Translations under genes and position numbers: made by a program
Shown: piece after piece, positions 8,357-19,306 of the stretch
Layout of the letters: each line of letters starts with the position of its first letter
Position numbering within the stretch: position 1 is the stretch's first letter
Source of the DNA: Gammaproteobacteria bacterium
Lineage (GTDB): Bacteria; Pseudomonadota; Gammaproteobacteria; SZUA-152
Direction: 5' to 3'
Assembly: GCA_011321815.1 (NCBI GenBank)
Contig: DROS01000013.1
Span: 1-64,000, forward strand
DNA: 64,000 bases
The notes under the pieces: model-generated
The model's input: only the letters and a program-made list of their open reading frames with translations
Told to the model about the DNA's origin: nothing
The model's database searches: none

Positions 8357-8890
8357 ATGATGAATACACGACTCTCGACAATCATAACGCTTACCTTGCT
8401 ACTGTTGCCGCTGGCAGCCACCTGCCAACCGGACACACACAACGTTCCGTCATCAGACATAAACAAGCAGCCTGCTGTTGAAGTACTGTATGCAAACCAA
8501 CAATGTGGCCGCAGCCAGACCAGTCCCGCTGTCACCTGGATCAATAATGCCCAGCAGCTGGAAACCCGCATCCGGCAAATTCAAGGGATACCCGCAGGTG
8601 GCAAGCTCCCCCCTTTACCAAAGCTGGATTTTCAACATGAAATCGCCCTGTTGGTTGAAATGGGGCAGCGGCCCACGCTGGGTTACCAGATGGCACTGAC
8701 CGAAACCGAAAGCCTGCGCATCACCCAGGGTCAGGCCTATCTTACCCTGGACTGGATACAGCCCCCGGCCGATGCCATGGTTGCACAGATGATCAGCAGC
8801 CCCTGTCTGCTGCTTAAACTTAAACGGGGAAACTACGACTCGGTTCAGATTCTGGACAGACAAAACACCATCAGAGCGGAGACACACTGA
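8357..8890 (+). CDS. Exported PrcB_C-domain protein, probable partner of the S8 protease
   Basis: A 177-residue protein with an N-terminal export signal (hydrophobic residues 7-22, ending near LAATCQ; the Cys is not in a good lipobox). The C-terminal half (KLDFQHEIALLVEMGQRPTLGY, then MALTETESLRITQG) matches the PrcB C-terminal domain. In Treponema denticola PrcB is a lipoprotein that associates with the subtilisin-family protease PrtP (dentilisin). Here the gene follows an S8 lipoprotein protease by 2 nt, so a similar complex, chaperone or inhibitor role is a reasonable inference. Two adjacent ATGs (8357 and 8360) could start it. Confidence 0.7.
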   Translation: MMNTRLSTIITLTLLLLPLAATCQPDTHNVPSSDINKQPAVEVLYANQQCGRSQTSPAVTWINNAQQLETRIRQIQGIPAGGKLPPLPKLDFQHEIALLVEMGQRPTLGYQMALTETESLRITQGQAYLTLDWIQPPADAMVAQMISSPCLLLKLKRGNYDSVQILDRQNTIRAETH

Positions 8891-8917
8891 GGAAATAATT
8901 GGGAGGCGTTCACAAAT

Positions 8918-10582
8918 TTACGCTTCCACCTCTGTTGAGGGTTTTTTATTCTCCTTTTTTATGGTTTGTATTGCTTGTTGCAGATGATAAACAAGCGCAT
9001 GTGTTGGCCGCTGACATTCCCCCATAAAACAGATCTGGATACGGTTTTTACGTAAAAGATGCTCACTGCGATAACTGATGAGAAAGCCTGCGTCTGCCAT
9101 CTTGCGTCCCAGTTCCAGTGATGAAATTTCTTCCGGCAGGGTTATGGTCGTGATGTGAGGCGCACGACATGATTTTCTGGCGAGAACAGCAAACCCCAAC
9201 CCCTCTATGCTTTCTCGCAGCTCTTCAGACCATTGCTGGATATTCACAAACCTGCGGCCCCAGTTACTGTTGCTCAGAGCAGCTGACAGTGCATGGATCG
9301 CATTGGAAGAAACAGTATGTGGTATGCCGTTTTTCTGGTCATAATAAGAAAGATCAAAATATCGTGGCAATTGCCGCCGACCACTGGAAACCACCTGCCT
9401 GTCACCAAAAATCAGCGCCAATCCCGGTAACGACCCAATACCTTTACCACTGGAGGCCGCAGCGAGATACACACCATCGAGATCAACATGACAGGAACCA
9501 ATGGCGCTTATACTGTCCAGACATAATTTTATATTACGTTGCCTGCAAACATCACGAAGTGCAGGCACGTCATTTAATACACCTGTCGATGTTTCACACT
9601 GTACTACCCATAACCAACGATAATCAGACGTTGTCTGGATAATTTCAGTTAGCTCCTCCATATCAAAAGTCTGTCCATCGGCTACGCTGTACGCTTCATA
9701 ATTTAGTTCAGCCCTGGCGGCGTGATCCTCAAGACGCCTGCCAAACTCGCCATTAATCAACACCAGCCCCTTACCACCCAGTAAAGACAGCTGGGCAGAA
9801 ATAATATCATTTGCCAATGTTCCCGAGCCCATAAGGATATAAACTTTTTCGGCATTTACGCGCTTGCACAAAGCCTTTTGCAAATGATTAAAATCACTCA
9901 CGAATTGATGCTCACGATGGGAGTCAGGCTTGGATAAATAAGCCTCCATCACGCCATCAACAACGGGCACGGGACCAGGCAGATAATTAAAGACGGCCCT
10001 GCCTGTGCCTGCCGGACGCTTGTCCTTGAAAATATGCGAATGCCGTTTAAAAGTCATAGCATGATCAAATGTAATATACATCGGCTGATACAGGGCGCCT
10101 TCTTTCCCCACCAGAGGACCAAAAGGCTTCAAACCAATATGCTGATACAGTCTGATTTGCCGAGTGGTTCCGGAAACGATACCCAAATCATAGCCACGCT
10201 CTAACGCAAGTTCAAAGATTTTTTTCAACATGCCGGTAAAAACCGTTGTATTGCGATATTTGTTTTCGACTGCCAACAAACGGATTTCGAATATTGACTC
10301 GAAATCCGGCAGATATGATTCTATATTTTGTAGTTTATAATCCAGTGAAAAAGGGCGTTTATCATGGATTGCAATCATCCCCAATAATTCACAACCTCTT
10401 ACACATATCACATACGTATTCTGGTCATGAAATTTGTCAACCAGGCTGTGGCTTTCATTCCTGGCATGCTGAGGAATTTCTTCAACAAAGGTTCGATAAT
10501 TTAACGTGTGTATCGCCTCAAATTCCCAGGGCTCTGATGCAGTTTTGAAAACCAATGTCTCCACATCATCTTCATTTTTCAT
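8918..10582 (-). CDS. GNAT acyltransferase-aminotransferase class V fusion
   Basis: A 554-residue two-domain protein. Residues 1-180 resemble the GNAT/acyl-homoserine-lactone-synthase-like fold (FEIRLLAVENKYRNTTVFTGML, then RGYDLGIVSGTTRQIRLYQHIG). Residues 200-540 are a fold-type I PLP aminotransferase of class V (ILMGSGTLANDIISAQ, CLDSISAIGSCHVDL), with the PLP lysine at Lys380 in SSGKGIGSLPG. One enzyme could therefore transaminate a substrate and acylate the product, or the acyltransferase domain could serve a different step. It is leftward and stands alone. The facing gene on the right is an unknown membrane protein. The substrate cannot be read from the sequence. Related class V enzymes handle serine, alanine-glyoxylate and phosphonates. 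Confidence 0.8.
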   Translation of the reverse strand: MKNEDDVETLVFKTASEPWEFEAIHTLNYRTFVEEIPQHARNESHSLVDKFHDQNTYVICVRGCELLGMIAIHDKRPFSLDYKLQNIESYLPDFESIFEIRLLAVENKYRNTTVFTGMLKKIFELALERGYDLGIVSGTTRQIRLYQHIGLKPFGPLVGKEGALYQPMYITFDHAMTFKRHSHIFKDKRPAGTGRAVFNYLPGPVPVVDGVMEAYLSKPDSHREHQFVSDFNHLQKALCKRVNAEKVYILMGSGTLANDIISAQLSLLGGKGLVLINGEFGRRLEDHAARAELNYEAYSVADGQTFDMEELTEIIQTTSDYRWLWVVQCETSTGVLNDVPALRDVCRQRNIKLCLDSISAIGSCHVDLDGVYLAAASSGKGIGSLPGLALIFGDRQVVSSGRRQLPRYFDLSYYDQKNGIPHTVSSNAIHALSAALSNSNWGRRFVNIQQWSEELRESIEGLGFAVLARKSCRAPHITTITLPEEISSLELGRKMADAGFLISYRSEHLLRKNRIQICFMGECQRPTHALVYHLQQAIQTIKKENKKPSTEVEA

Positions 10583-11020
10583 TGTACATTACCCGTGATA
10601 TTTCAACATTGCGCCGGTATGGCAGGAATATACCTGCATAACGTCACTCTGGCGGGGCCTGCGCCGGACTTGATCCGGTAACCGGGGCCCAGGAGTGTAA
10701 ACCCCCGGGTTCCGGCTAAAGGCACGCCAGAACCCCAAAGAGGCCAAAAAACGAGCAGCCCTGTTCAGCCTCTTCAGAGACAATGGGATCATCGTTTACC
10801 CTGCGTTGACGATCTGACAGCGAAATATTATGAGCCATAATCCCACCCCCCAAATCAGGCTGAAGACTTCCGCTCAACAACAACACACCGGCATCAAAAC
10901 CACGATTGATCCCCCCTTGTGCCCGTCCATGAATTGGCCAGCCTGGCCTTTGTTACTGGGAAATTTAAGAAGTACAATAAACACTGAATTTATTCCCCTG
11001 TCAGCTTGTGGTTAAAAACG
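10583..11020. other. Divergent intergenic region carrying a REP-like repeat
   Basis: A 438-bp gap between the leftward fusion gene and the rightward membrane-protein gene. It contains the repeat listed at 10638-10740. The remaining 280 bp must hold the promoters of both neighbours. I see no convincing gene in it. Confidence 0.6.
10638..10740. repeat. REP-like dispersed repeat, copy A
   Basis: A GC-rich partly palindromic unit beginning cgtcactctggcggggcct and containing ccggacttgatccggtaacc. It matches the reverse complement of the sequence at 18704-18806 over most of its length. Shorter relatives are at 34371-34412 and 48835-48902. Such units are usually non-autonomous and mobilised by a transposase elsewhere. 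Confidence 0.7.
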
Positions 11021-12394
11021 ATGGAATCATATATGGCCAGGCAAAACAAAAAACGCAACCATAAGCCAGGATTTTTGGCTATCGGCAGCATAATAGCAAT
11101 ATTAATACTTATTGTTATCCCATCAGTTTTACTGATATATATCAGCGACTCGTACGCGCTCGTTAAAGAAACGGCAAACGTTGACACAGATAGCGCGGTC
11201 AAAGCAAAAAAGATCGCCAAGCAACTCTATACCGACATGCTTGACTCTTCATCCCCGCAACGCTCAGAGCTTACGATTTCACAAAATGAAATCAACGGCA
11301 TCATCGCGTTGGCCATGCGTGGCATCAAAGGATTTAAAGGACGGGCAAATGTCACGTCAATCGGTATTAAAGGCGCTTTCACATTTTATGTGCCCCAAAA
11401 TCCGTTTGGCGATTACATAAACCTGTCGGTAACCATTGACCCGTCACCAAACGGTCTGGTGGTAAACAATGTATCCATTGGGAGTATAGAAATACCCGGG
11501 ACGTTTGCCGTATCGCTGGCTGAAGCTTTATTGAATAAACTGTTAAGCGGGGAGGCAATGGGCAGCAGACTGGTAAACGCCATAGAATCAGTTCAGGTCA
11601 GTAATGCAAAACTATATCTTGTTTATCGCCCTGTTGCCGGGTTGAGGCAGGCTATAAACGAAACCCGGGGAAAGGCCAGGGAGATTCGTGACGACCTGGC
11701 GCTACTGGGTGATCCTAAAGTCGTCAGACACCATTATGAGATGCTGTGTAAATTTCATAAAAAAATTAGCGGCATTGGCGATATCTCATTGGGTTACTAT
11801 CTAAGCAGCGCATTTTCTTTTGCAGAAAAACGCAGTCGTGCTGGTGCAAAGCCCGCTGAAGAAAACCAGGCAGCGTTGCTGGCGCTCGCTATATTCCTGG
11901 GGTCTGCCAATTTTGATTCTGTTGTCGGTGCGATTGATGAAGAAACCTTTCAGCGCTGCCCGCCCCCTGATGACCATATAGTGCTGGCAGGCCGTGACGA
12001 TTTACGTCTGCATTTTATTTTTTCCGCCGCATTAAAAATCATTTCAGACAGTGGACTGAGTTTTGCCATTGGCGAATTCAAGGAACTGCTCGATTCACAG
12101 CAAGGTGGCTCCGGTTTCAGTTTTGTGGACTTGGCCGCCGACCGGGCTGGTATTCGCTTTGCGGAACGGGCGCTGGATGATGCCAGCGCATTGCACATAC
12201 AACGAAGGGCATCCGGGCTTACGGAAGAAAAGACATTCTTTCCTTCTATCGCCGAACTGCCCGAAGGGATTCCCCAACAGGTTTTCACCGCGCGCGGAGG
12301 GATCGAAAGCAGCTACTACAAAAAATACCTGACAACGATTAATACCCGCATTGACAACCTTCCTCTATACAAAAAAATTGCACCGGTTTTCTAA
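11021..12394 (+). CDS. Membrane-anchored protein of unknown function
   Basis: A 457-residue protein I do not recognise. I chose ATG 11021 because the upstream in-frame codon has no better ribosome site. Features are a basic N-terminus (ARQNKKRNHK), one strong transmembrane helix around residues 20-42 (a single-pass anchor, bulk outside the cytoplasm), and then a beta-rich segment (ELTISQNEINGIIALAMRGI, GAFTFYVPQNPFGDYINLSV). That segment recalls DUF2140/YpmS-type extracytoplasmic domains. The second half is mainly helical. No catalytic motif is visible. It is not in an operon. The neighbours on both sides point away or are separated by repeats. Confidence 0.6.
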   Translation: MESYMARQNKKRNHKPGFLAIGSIIAILILIVIPSVLLIYISDSYALVKETANVDTDSAVKAKKIAKQLYTDMLDSSSPQRSELTISQNEINGIIALAMRGIKGFKGRANVTSIGIKGAFTFYVPQNPFGDYINLSVTIDPSPNGLVVNNVSIGSIEIPGTFAVSLAEALLNKLLSGEAMGSRLVNAIESVQVSNAKLYLVYRPVAGLRQAINETRGKAREIRDDLALLGDPKVVRHHYEMLCKFHKKISGIGDISLGYYLSSAFSFAEKRSRAGAKPAEENQAALLALAIFLGSANFDSVVGAIDEETFQRCPPPDDHIVLAGRDDLRLHFIFSAALKIISDSGLSFAIGEFKELLDSQQGGSGFSFVDLAADRAGIRFAERALDDASALHIQRRASGLTEEKTFFPSIAELPEGIPQQVFTARGGIESSYYKKYLTTINTRIDNLPLYKKIAPVF

Positions 12395-12514
12395 CGCCCG
12401 GCTTTTTAATAAAACGGAAAAGAATGCAACATCATGACGTTAAAGCAGCGACGCTGGGGTTTGCAGCCCCTCACGCATATTGAAAATCTAGCGCAAAGGC
12501 GCGGTTTGCTTTAG

Positions 12515-12661
12515 GGGGTGTTAACAATCACCCCATAGGAGCCTGTCGGACTTAGGATGAATCTACTGTGACGGCGGGAAATGGGTCCCTTTTAATGATC
12601 GAAAAACTGTCCGCCATTTTCCACTCGCCACGCGGCGATCACCTAAATCCGACAGGCTCCT
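12515..12661. mobile_element. MITE-like hairpin element 1
   Basis: The ends at 12538-12556 and 12642-12660 are inverted repeats matching at 18 of 19 positions (ggagcctgtcggacttagg). The pairing extends one more base outward. The interior also tends to pair. A small palindrome, ggggtg...cacccc (12515-12534), precedes it and recurs in front of element 2. There is no open frame inside and no clear target duplication. The same ends occur at 19101-19264. Confidence 0.7.
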
Positions 12662-12672
12662 GGACAGATTGA

Positions 12673-13170
12673 TTAATACCGCCCACCTGATTTGTGGATA
12701 TAGTTGGATAATTCCTGCGTTTCCACGTTCATGCGCATCAGGTTCATGTGCGTTAAGCGGAACAGGCCGCGCATGACTTTGTAAACAATACGTGGATGCG
12801 ATTCCAACAGGCCCTCAAAATCCGCAGGCTCCAGGGTGTAAACCACGGTATCTCCCTCTGCTGTGAGGGTTGCACGGCGTGGCGCCAAATCGACGAAGGC
12901 ACGAGTGCCCGCACATTCTCCCACCTTCATGGTGTAAACAGGCACATTTTCTCCCTCAATTTCGCTGCTGACGATGAGTTTTCCCTTCGTCAGAATAAAC
13001 AGTCGATTATCATCCTCTCCTTCTTTCACCAACACTTCACCCTCTGTCAGTGCACGTACTTTCATCACATTTGTCAGTATCTGGCATTCATTCTTTTCCA
13101 GCTCCTGCCCCAAGGAAGAATCGACGATTGCCTCGCAATCTGGTTGTTGATTTTTATTTTCCTGATTCAT
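12673..13170 (-). CDS. Cyclic nucleotide-binding domain protein
   Basis: A 165-residue single-domain protein. The start at 13170 is chosen over an upstream in-frame codon because of the typical MNQENKN beginning and a nearby GGTGGA. Residues 35-145 form a CAP-family effector-binding jelly roll: EGEVLVKEGEDDNRLFILTKG, and KVGECAGTRAFVDLAPRRATL, which is the phosphate-binding cassette (the usual GExxGE...RxA pattern, here GECAGT...RRAT). There is no helix-turn-helix, so it is a sensor or adaptor rather than a CRP-type regulator. It lies downstream of ligA in the same direction, 88 nt away, and may be co-transcribed. Confidence 0.85.
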   Translation of the reverse strand: MNQENKNQQPDCEAIVDSSLGQELEKNECQILTNVMKVRALTEGEVLVKEGEDDNRLFILTKGKLIVSSEIEGENVPVYTMKVGECAGTRAFVDLAPRRATLTAEGDTVVYTLEPADFEGLLESHPRIVYKVMRGLFRLTHMNLMRMNVETQELSNYIHKSGGRY

Positions 13171-13258
13171 GTTATTAGTCCACCGTTTATTGTCCGCTAA
13201 AATTCTGGAAAAACGCATCTCTGACAAAAATACACGGACATTGTTATTCTGTCACCTT

Positions 13259-15858
<2,600 letters not shown>

Positions 15859-15892
15859 AATGTTGTCCTTGTACTCTTTCAGGGTGATTTGA

Positions 15893-16849
15893 GTGACGTT
15901 AATAACAAACAGCTATCATAACAAGAACTTCTGCCAGTCGACGTATCATGCCTGGGCATTTTTTCTCACGCTCACACTTTGTTCACTGGCGGCGCTGTTG
16001 CCAACGCCTGCGACCGCCAGCACAAAATTTACCCCGCAGTCACTGAAAGACGCCCGCTGGTTTCAGGTGGAGCTGATCCTCTTCGCCCAGAAAAGTGGCG
16101 AACCGCTGGATGCCGAACAATGGCCGGATATCGAAGGCCTGACCCTGCCCGACACCCTGCTGGCGCTGCATTTTCCGCAGGAGGCCGATGCCACTGAAGG
16201 CGGTACTTCTACCGGCGCTGACGCCGGGTCTCCTGAAAATACCGCTGAACGGCCACCTGCCTACCAGTTTCTCGGTGAAGAGGCCTTGCAACTCACCGGT
16301 GCGGTGAAAAAACTTCGGCGTTCATCCCGCTTCGCTCCCCTGCTACACATCGCCTGGCAACAACCGACCTACAACAGACAACAGGCACAACCGGTTTTTT
16401 TCATGGAAGGTATGGACAAGCCGTTGTCCGCTGAAGCAGGAGGGGATATCACAGCAGAAGACAGCGTCGGCCCGCCCAATCCCCGTTTTGTCGGCACTAT
16501 AACGCTGAGTGTCGAACGCTACCTGCATCTGGCGGCGGACCTGCTTTATCGACAACCCGTCACCCAGCATCTGGCCATTCCCATTTCCGACCTGGATCTC
16601 TGGTACGACCGCCCCTACCTCACACTGAACGACCCCCAGGGTCCGGCATATCGACTGGCGTCCTGGCAAGCCATGCGCGGTTTCCAGCTTAAGGAATCAC
16701 GCCGCATGCGCTCCAAAGAAATTCATTATCTGGATCACCCGTTCATGGGACTGGTGGTGGTGATTACTCCGGTGGAATTACCGGAAACAGAAGAGGACAT
16801 TCAGCAGACCAGCCCGCAGAATATTTTGTCGGTACCGGTGCGGCGGTAG
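15893..16849 (+). CDS. CsiV family periplasmic protein
   Basis: A 318-residue exported protein starting at GTG. A hydrophobic signal segment lies around residues 20-42, ending near TPATAS. After it comes the family hallmark [11 protein letters not shown], then an acidic low-complexity linker (about 95-125) and a C-terminal part with RLEL-like strands ([35 protein letters not shown]). CsiV-type proteins are tied to cell-envelope integrity in Shewanella and relatives. The original report links CsiV to cell shape and peptidoglycan. It is monocistronic here. Confidence 0.8.
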   Translation: MTLITNSYHNKNFCQSTYHAWAFFLTLTLCSLAALLPTPATASTKFTPQSLKDARWFQVELILFAQKSGEPLDAEQWPDIEGLTLPDTLLALHFPQEADATEGGTSTGADAGSPENTAERPPAYQFLGEEALQLTGAVKKLRRSSRFAPLLHIAWQQPTYNRQQAQPVFFMEGMDKPLSAEAGGDITAEDSVGPPNPRFVGTITLSVERYLHLAADLLYRQPVTQHLAIPISDLDLWYDRPYLTLNDPQGPAYRLASWQAMRGFQLKESRRMRSKEIHYLDHPFMGLVVVITPVELPETEEDIQQTSPQNILSVPVRR

Positions 16850-16995
16850 GCTCGGCCCACCCTGGTGTTTCTTGTCTTTTCATGCTGTAGCGCATACTGA
16901 ATACCTGAAAAAACAATTCGGAAGACTGGGATTCAATTTTGGATTTTCGTAAAACCGCTTCCGGCAAAACACCGTGTTTTATGGATGACCGACCG

Positions 16996-17763
16996 TCAAT
17001 TAAACGACATCAGCGATTCCAGCAAATCACCAACCTGCCGCATTCCGACTTTCAGGTTTTTTTCAATATCCGTCATGGTAATAATGTCACCGCTTTTCCC
17101 CGCCGCCCAATTGGCCACCACCGCGCAACAGGCGTAACACAGCTCCAGTTCACGGGCGAGCGCCGCTTCCGGCATTCCTGTCATGCCCACCAGATGACAC
17201 CCGTCACGCGCCAGACGTTCGATCTCTGCGGTGGTTTCCAGACGAGGGCCTTGTGTGGCGGCATAGGTGCCACCATCCACGACCGTGATATTGCCTGCGA
17301 AGGCGGCCTTGAGCAGACGCTGACGCAGTGCATCACAATAAGGTTCGGTAAAGTCGATGTGCGTCACTGGTTCACTTTTACCGCCGGAACCCCTTTCAAA
17401 AAAGGTACTGGGCCGACCCCAAGTGTAATCAATAATCTGATCCGGGATGACAAGCCGGCCCGGCCCCATATCCGCACGGATACCCCCCACCGCCGCCACC
17501 GCCAGTACGTTGTCTGCACCGGCTTCACGTAATGCCCAAAGATTGGCACGGTAGTTCACCTGATGGGGCGGCAAACTGTGGTTGTAACCATGACGAGGCA
17601 GAAACAAGACCTCCCGCCCGGACAAACTGCCGCGGGTAACCGGCCCGGAAGGTTCACCGAAGGGTGTATCAATAAGCTCGTGTTTATCGACGTGCAGGAT
17701 GCCAAGTGTATCAAGCCCGGTGCCGCCAATAATGGCCAGGGTCTGTTGGGGATTCATATTCAT
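16996..17763 (-). CDS. S-methyl-5'-thioinosine phosphorylase
   Basis: A 255-residue purine nucleoside phosphorylase-fold enzyme. It should split methylthioinosine with phosphate into hypoxanthine and methylthioribose-1-phosphate. The N-terminal phosphate loop reads IIGGTGLD, then FLPRHGYNHSLPPHQVNYRAN, VDGGTYAATQGPRLET and GMTGMPEAALARELELCYA, all typical of the MTAP/MTIP branch. The TMG-to-hypoxanthine specificity is the family annotation, not proven here. The HPRT gene 155 nt upstream in the same direction would use the hypoxanthine, which supports the MTIP reading. ATG 17763 is preferred to the GTG at 17766. Confidence 0.85.
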   Translation of the reverse strand: MNMNPQQTLAIIGGTGLDTLGILHVDKHELIDTPFGEPSGPVTRGSLSGREVLFLPRHGYNHSLPPHQVNYRANLWALREAGADNVLAVAAVGGIRADMGPGRLVIPDQIIDYTWGRPSTFFERGSGGKSEPVTHIDFTEPYCDALRQRLLKAAFAGNITVVDGGTYAATQGPRLETTAEIERLARDGCHLVGMTGMPEAALARELELCYACCAVVANWAAGKSGDIITMTDIEKNLKVGMRQVGDLLESLMSFN

Positions 17764-17921
17764 CACGGCTGGAACCGCTTTTTTCGCCCGGCAAGGCGCA
17801 AGGAGCGTGTAGTTGTTCTGCTCACACGGCTGACGCCGCCGCAGGACGGAAAAAGTGGCCCAGCCCGACAGATTGCGCCTGAAAATGAAACCTCAACAAG
17901 CCCTGATGTATTCATTGTTTT

Positions 17922-18473
17922 TTACATTCCTTTCACGGCAAAAATCCCCGCCGCATTCCGCAGGTAGCCTTTATAATCCATGCCATAACCAAACAGGTAG
18001 CGGTCTTCCACTTCCAACCCGATATAGTCGGCCTTAATACCGTGTTTGCGATTGTGGATTTTTTCCACCAACGCCACAGTTTCCACGCTACGTGCTCCGG
18101 CCTGTTGACAGTAAGCAACAATCGCCGCCAGCGTGTAGCCTTCGTCCAGAATATCATCGACCACCAGCACATGCCGGTCTTTCAGTGAACTCCGAGGCTC
18201 AACCAGCCATTTCAATTCACCGCCTTGTGTTTTGCCCCGATAACGGGTCGCGTGCAGGTAGTCCTGCTCCAGTGGAAAATCGAGCCTCAACAGCAGTTCA
18301 CCGGTAACAATCAGTCCACCGTTCATCACGCACAATACCAATGGATGATTATCACGATGTCTGGCGGAAATTTTTTCCGCCATGCTGTTCAGTGCAGCTG
18401 AAACCTGCTCGGCACTAAACAGGCAATCGGCTTCGATACGGACTTTTTGGATATGTTTTTGTGAAACAGTCAT
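17922..18473 (-). CDS. hpt: Hypoxanthine-guanine phosphoribosyltransferase
   Basis: A 183-residue purine salvage enzyme that joins hypoxanthine or guanine to PRPP. The PRPP-binding motif HVLVVDDILDEGYTLAAI is intact, and the VCVMNGGLIVTGELLLRLDF block is present. A late YIGLEVEDRYLFGYGMDYKGYLRN stretch is diagnostic of HPRT. The gene lies upstream of MTIP. Together they turn methylthioinosine into IMP. A small hairpin (cagaaat...atttctg at 18494-18521) lies just upstream of the start. Confidence 0.93.
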   Translation of the reverse strand: MTVSQKHIQKVRIEADCLFSAEQVSAALNSMAEKISARHRDNHPLVLCVMNGGLIVTGELLLRLDFPLEQDYLHATRYRGKTQGGELKWLVEPRSSLKDRHVLVVDDILDEGYTLAAIVAYCQQAGARSVETVALVEKIHNRKHGIKADYIGLEVEDRYLFGYGMDYKGYLRNAAGIFAVKGM

Positions 18474-18703
18474 AGCACTTATTTTTATGTATTCAGAAAT
18501 CTTTTTTTCAGGATATTTCTGATGCTGGATTTAACCGATAAAGCCTCATATCACGTGGCCATTTCAAAAAACCGGCGGGCTTCTTTTTTTATATGCCGGT
18601 ATTGTACCGCCAGTTCATAAAATCCGTTATATATATACCGTAGCGATTGAGACTTGGCACACCATACTACCCTTCGCGGCAAAATAAGGGCATATTGATA
18701 TTA

Positions 18704-18806
18704 TAATGTCACCCTGGCCAAAAACACGCCGGAATCCAAAGGTTTAAACCCCCACCCCTGGTTACCGGACCAAGTCCGGTACAGGCCCCGCCGGAGTGGC
18801 GTTATT
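18704..18806. repeat. REP-like dispersed repeat, copy B
   Basis: Inverted relative of copy A at 10638-10740. Its reverse complement reads ataacgccactccggcgggg, then ccggacttggtccggtaacc, with only scattered substitutions against A. The far end carries the alternative cgccggaatcca arm. Confidence 0.7.
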
Positions 18807-18982
18807 CATGTTATTAACCCGGCAACTCGCCTTAAGCGCCTACTGTTGATGCTGCGGAATAGTTTATTTTCTTAATATTCAATGAGGTAAAATATGCTCC
18901 CTTTTTCATACTGCCACAGCGCCTGCACTCTGTTATCGTCAGTAGCATAGCAAGGGATGCCTGCTATAAATCAATTTTGATT

Positions 18983-19025
18983 GGCGCATCAACCAAACGG
19001 TTAATAACCGTTTGGTTGATGCGCC
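18983..19025. repeat. Perfect 43-bp palindrome
   Basis: Two 21-bp arms, starting ggcgcatcaacc and ending ggttgatgcgcc, are exact reverse complements around a single central base. No T tract follows, so it is not a normal terminator. It may be a cruciform-forming site, a protein-binding site, or a tail-to-tail junction of a small element. Confidence 0.9.
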
Positions 19026-19084
19026 AGCCCGGATATTCCACAAATTGTCCGGGTTAAAGTACGCTGTCTTTTCTGCCGCTGCTA

Positions 19085-19266
19085 GGGTGTTAACACCCCG
19101 AGGAGTCTGTCGGACTTAGGATGAATCTACTGCGAAAAAACCATTTTGAGTCCATTTTTTTGATCGTTTGAGGCGAATATTGGACATATTCAACGAAAAG
19201 GACCAAAAAAATGGACTCAAAATGGTTTTCTCTCGCGACGATTCCCTAAATCCGACAAACTCCTCG
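19085..19266. mobile_element. MITE-like hairpin element 2
   Basis: Inverted ends (aggagtctgtcggacttagg at 19101-19120 against 19245-19264, 18 of 20 positions) enclose a long inner pairing. The attttgagtccattttttt arm recurs inverted about 50 bp on, so nearly the whole element can fold into one hairpin. It is preceded by gggtgttaacaccc (19085-19098), a 14-bp palindrome like the one before element 1. It ends just upstream of gnd and could affect its transcription. Confidence 0.75.
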
Positions 19267-19306
19267 GCAGAAATATTGACCTCACGATCACCCAAAAGGA
19301 TTGGAC

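Larger units (their letters stand above)
18474..19306. other. 833-bp intergenic region rich in repeats
   Basis: The largest gene-free stretch with no clear pseudogene. It separates leftward hpt from rightward gnd. It holds a REP-like copy (18704-18806), a perfect 43-bp palindrome (18983-19025) and a hairpin element (19085-19266) that stops 40 bp before gnd. I see no believable gene in the parts between. Confidence 0.75.

Noticed and set aside
16939-17532. A 197-codon frame opposite the MTIP gene
   Set aside because: It lies entirely within a well-supported phosphorylase gene and has no recognisable domain.
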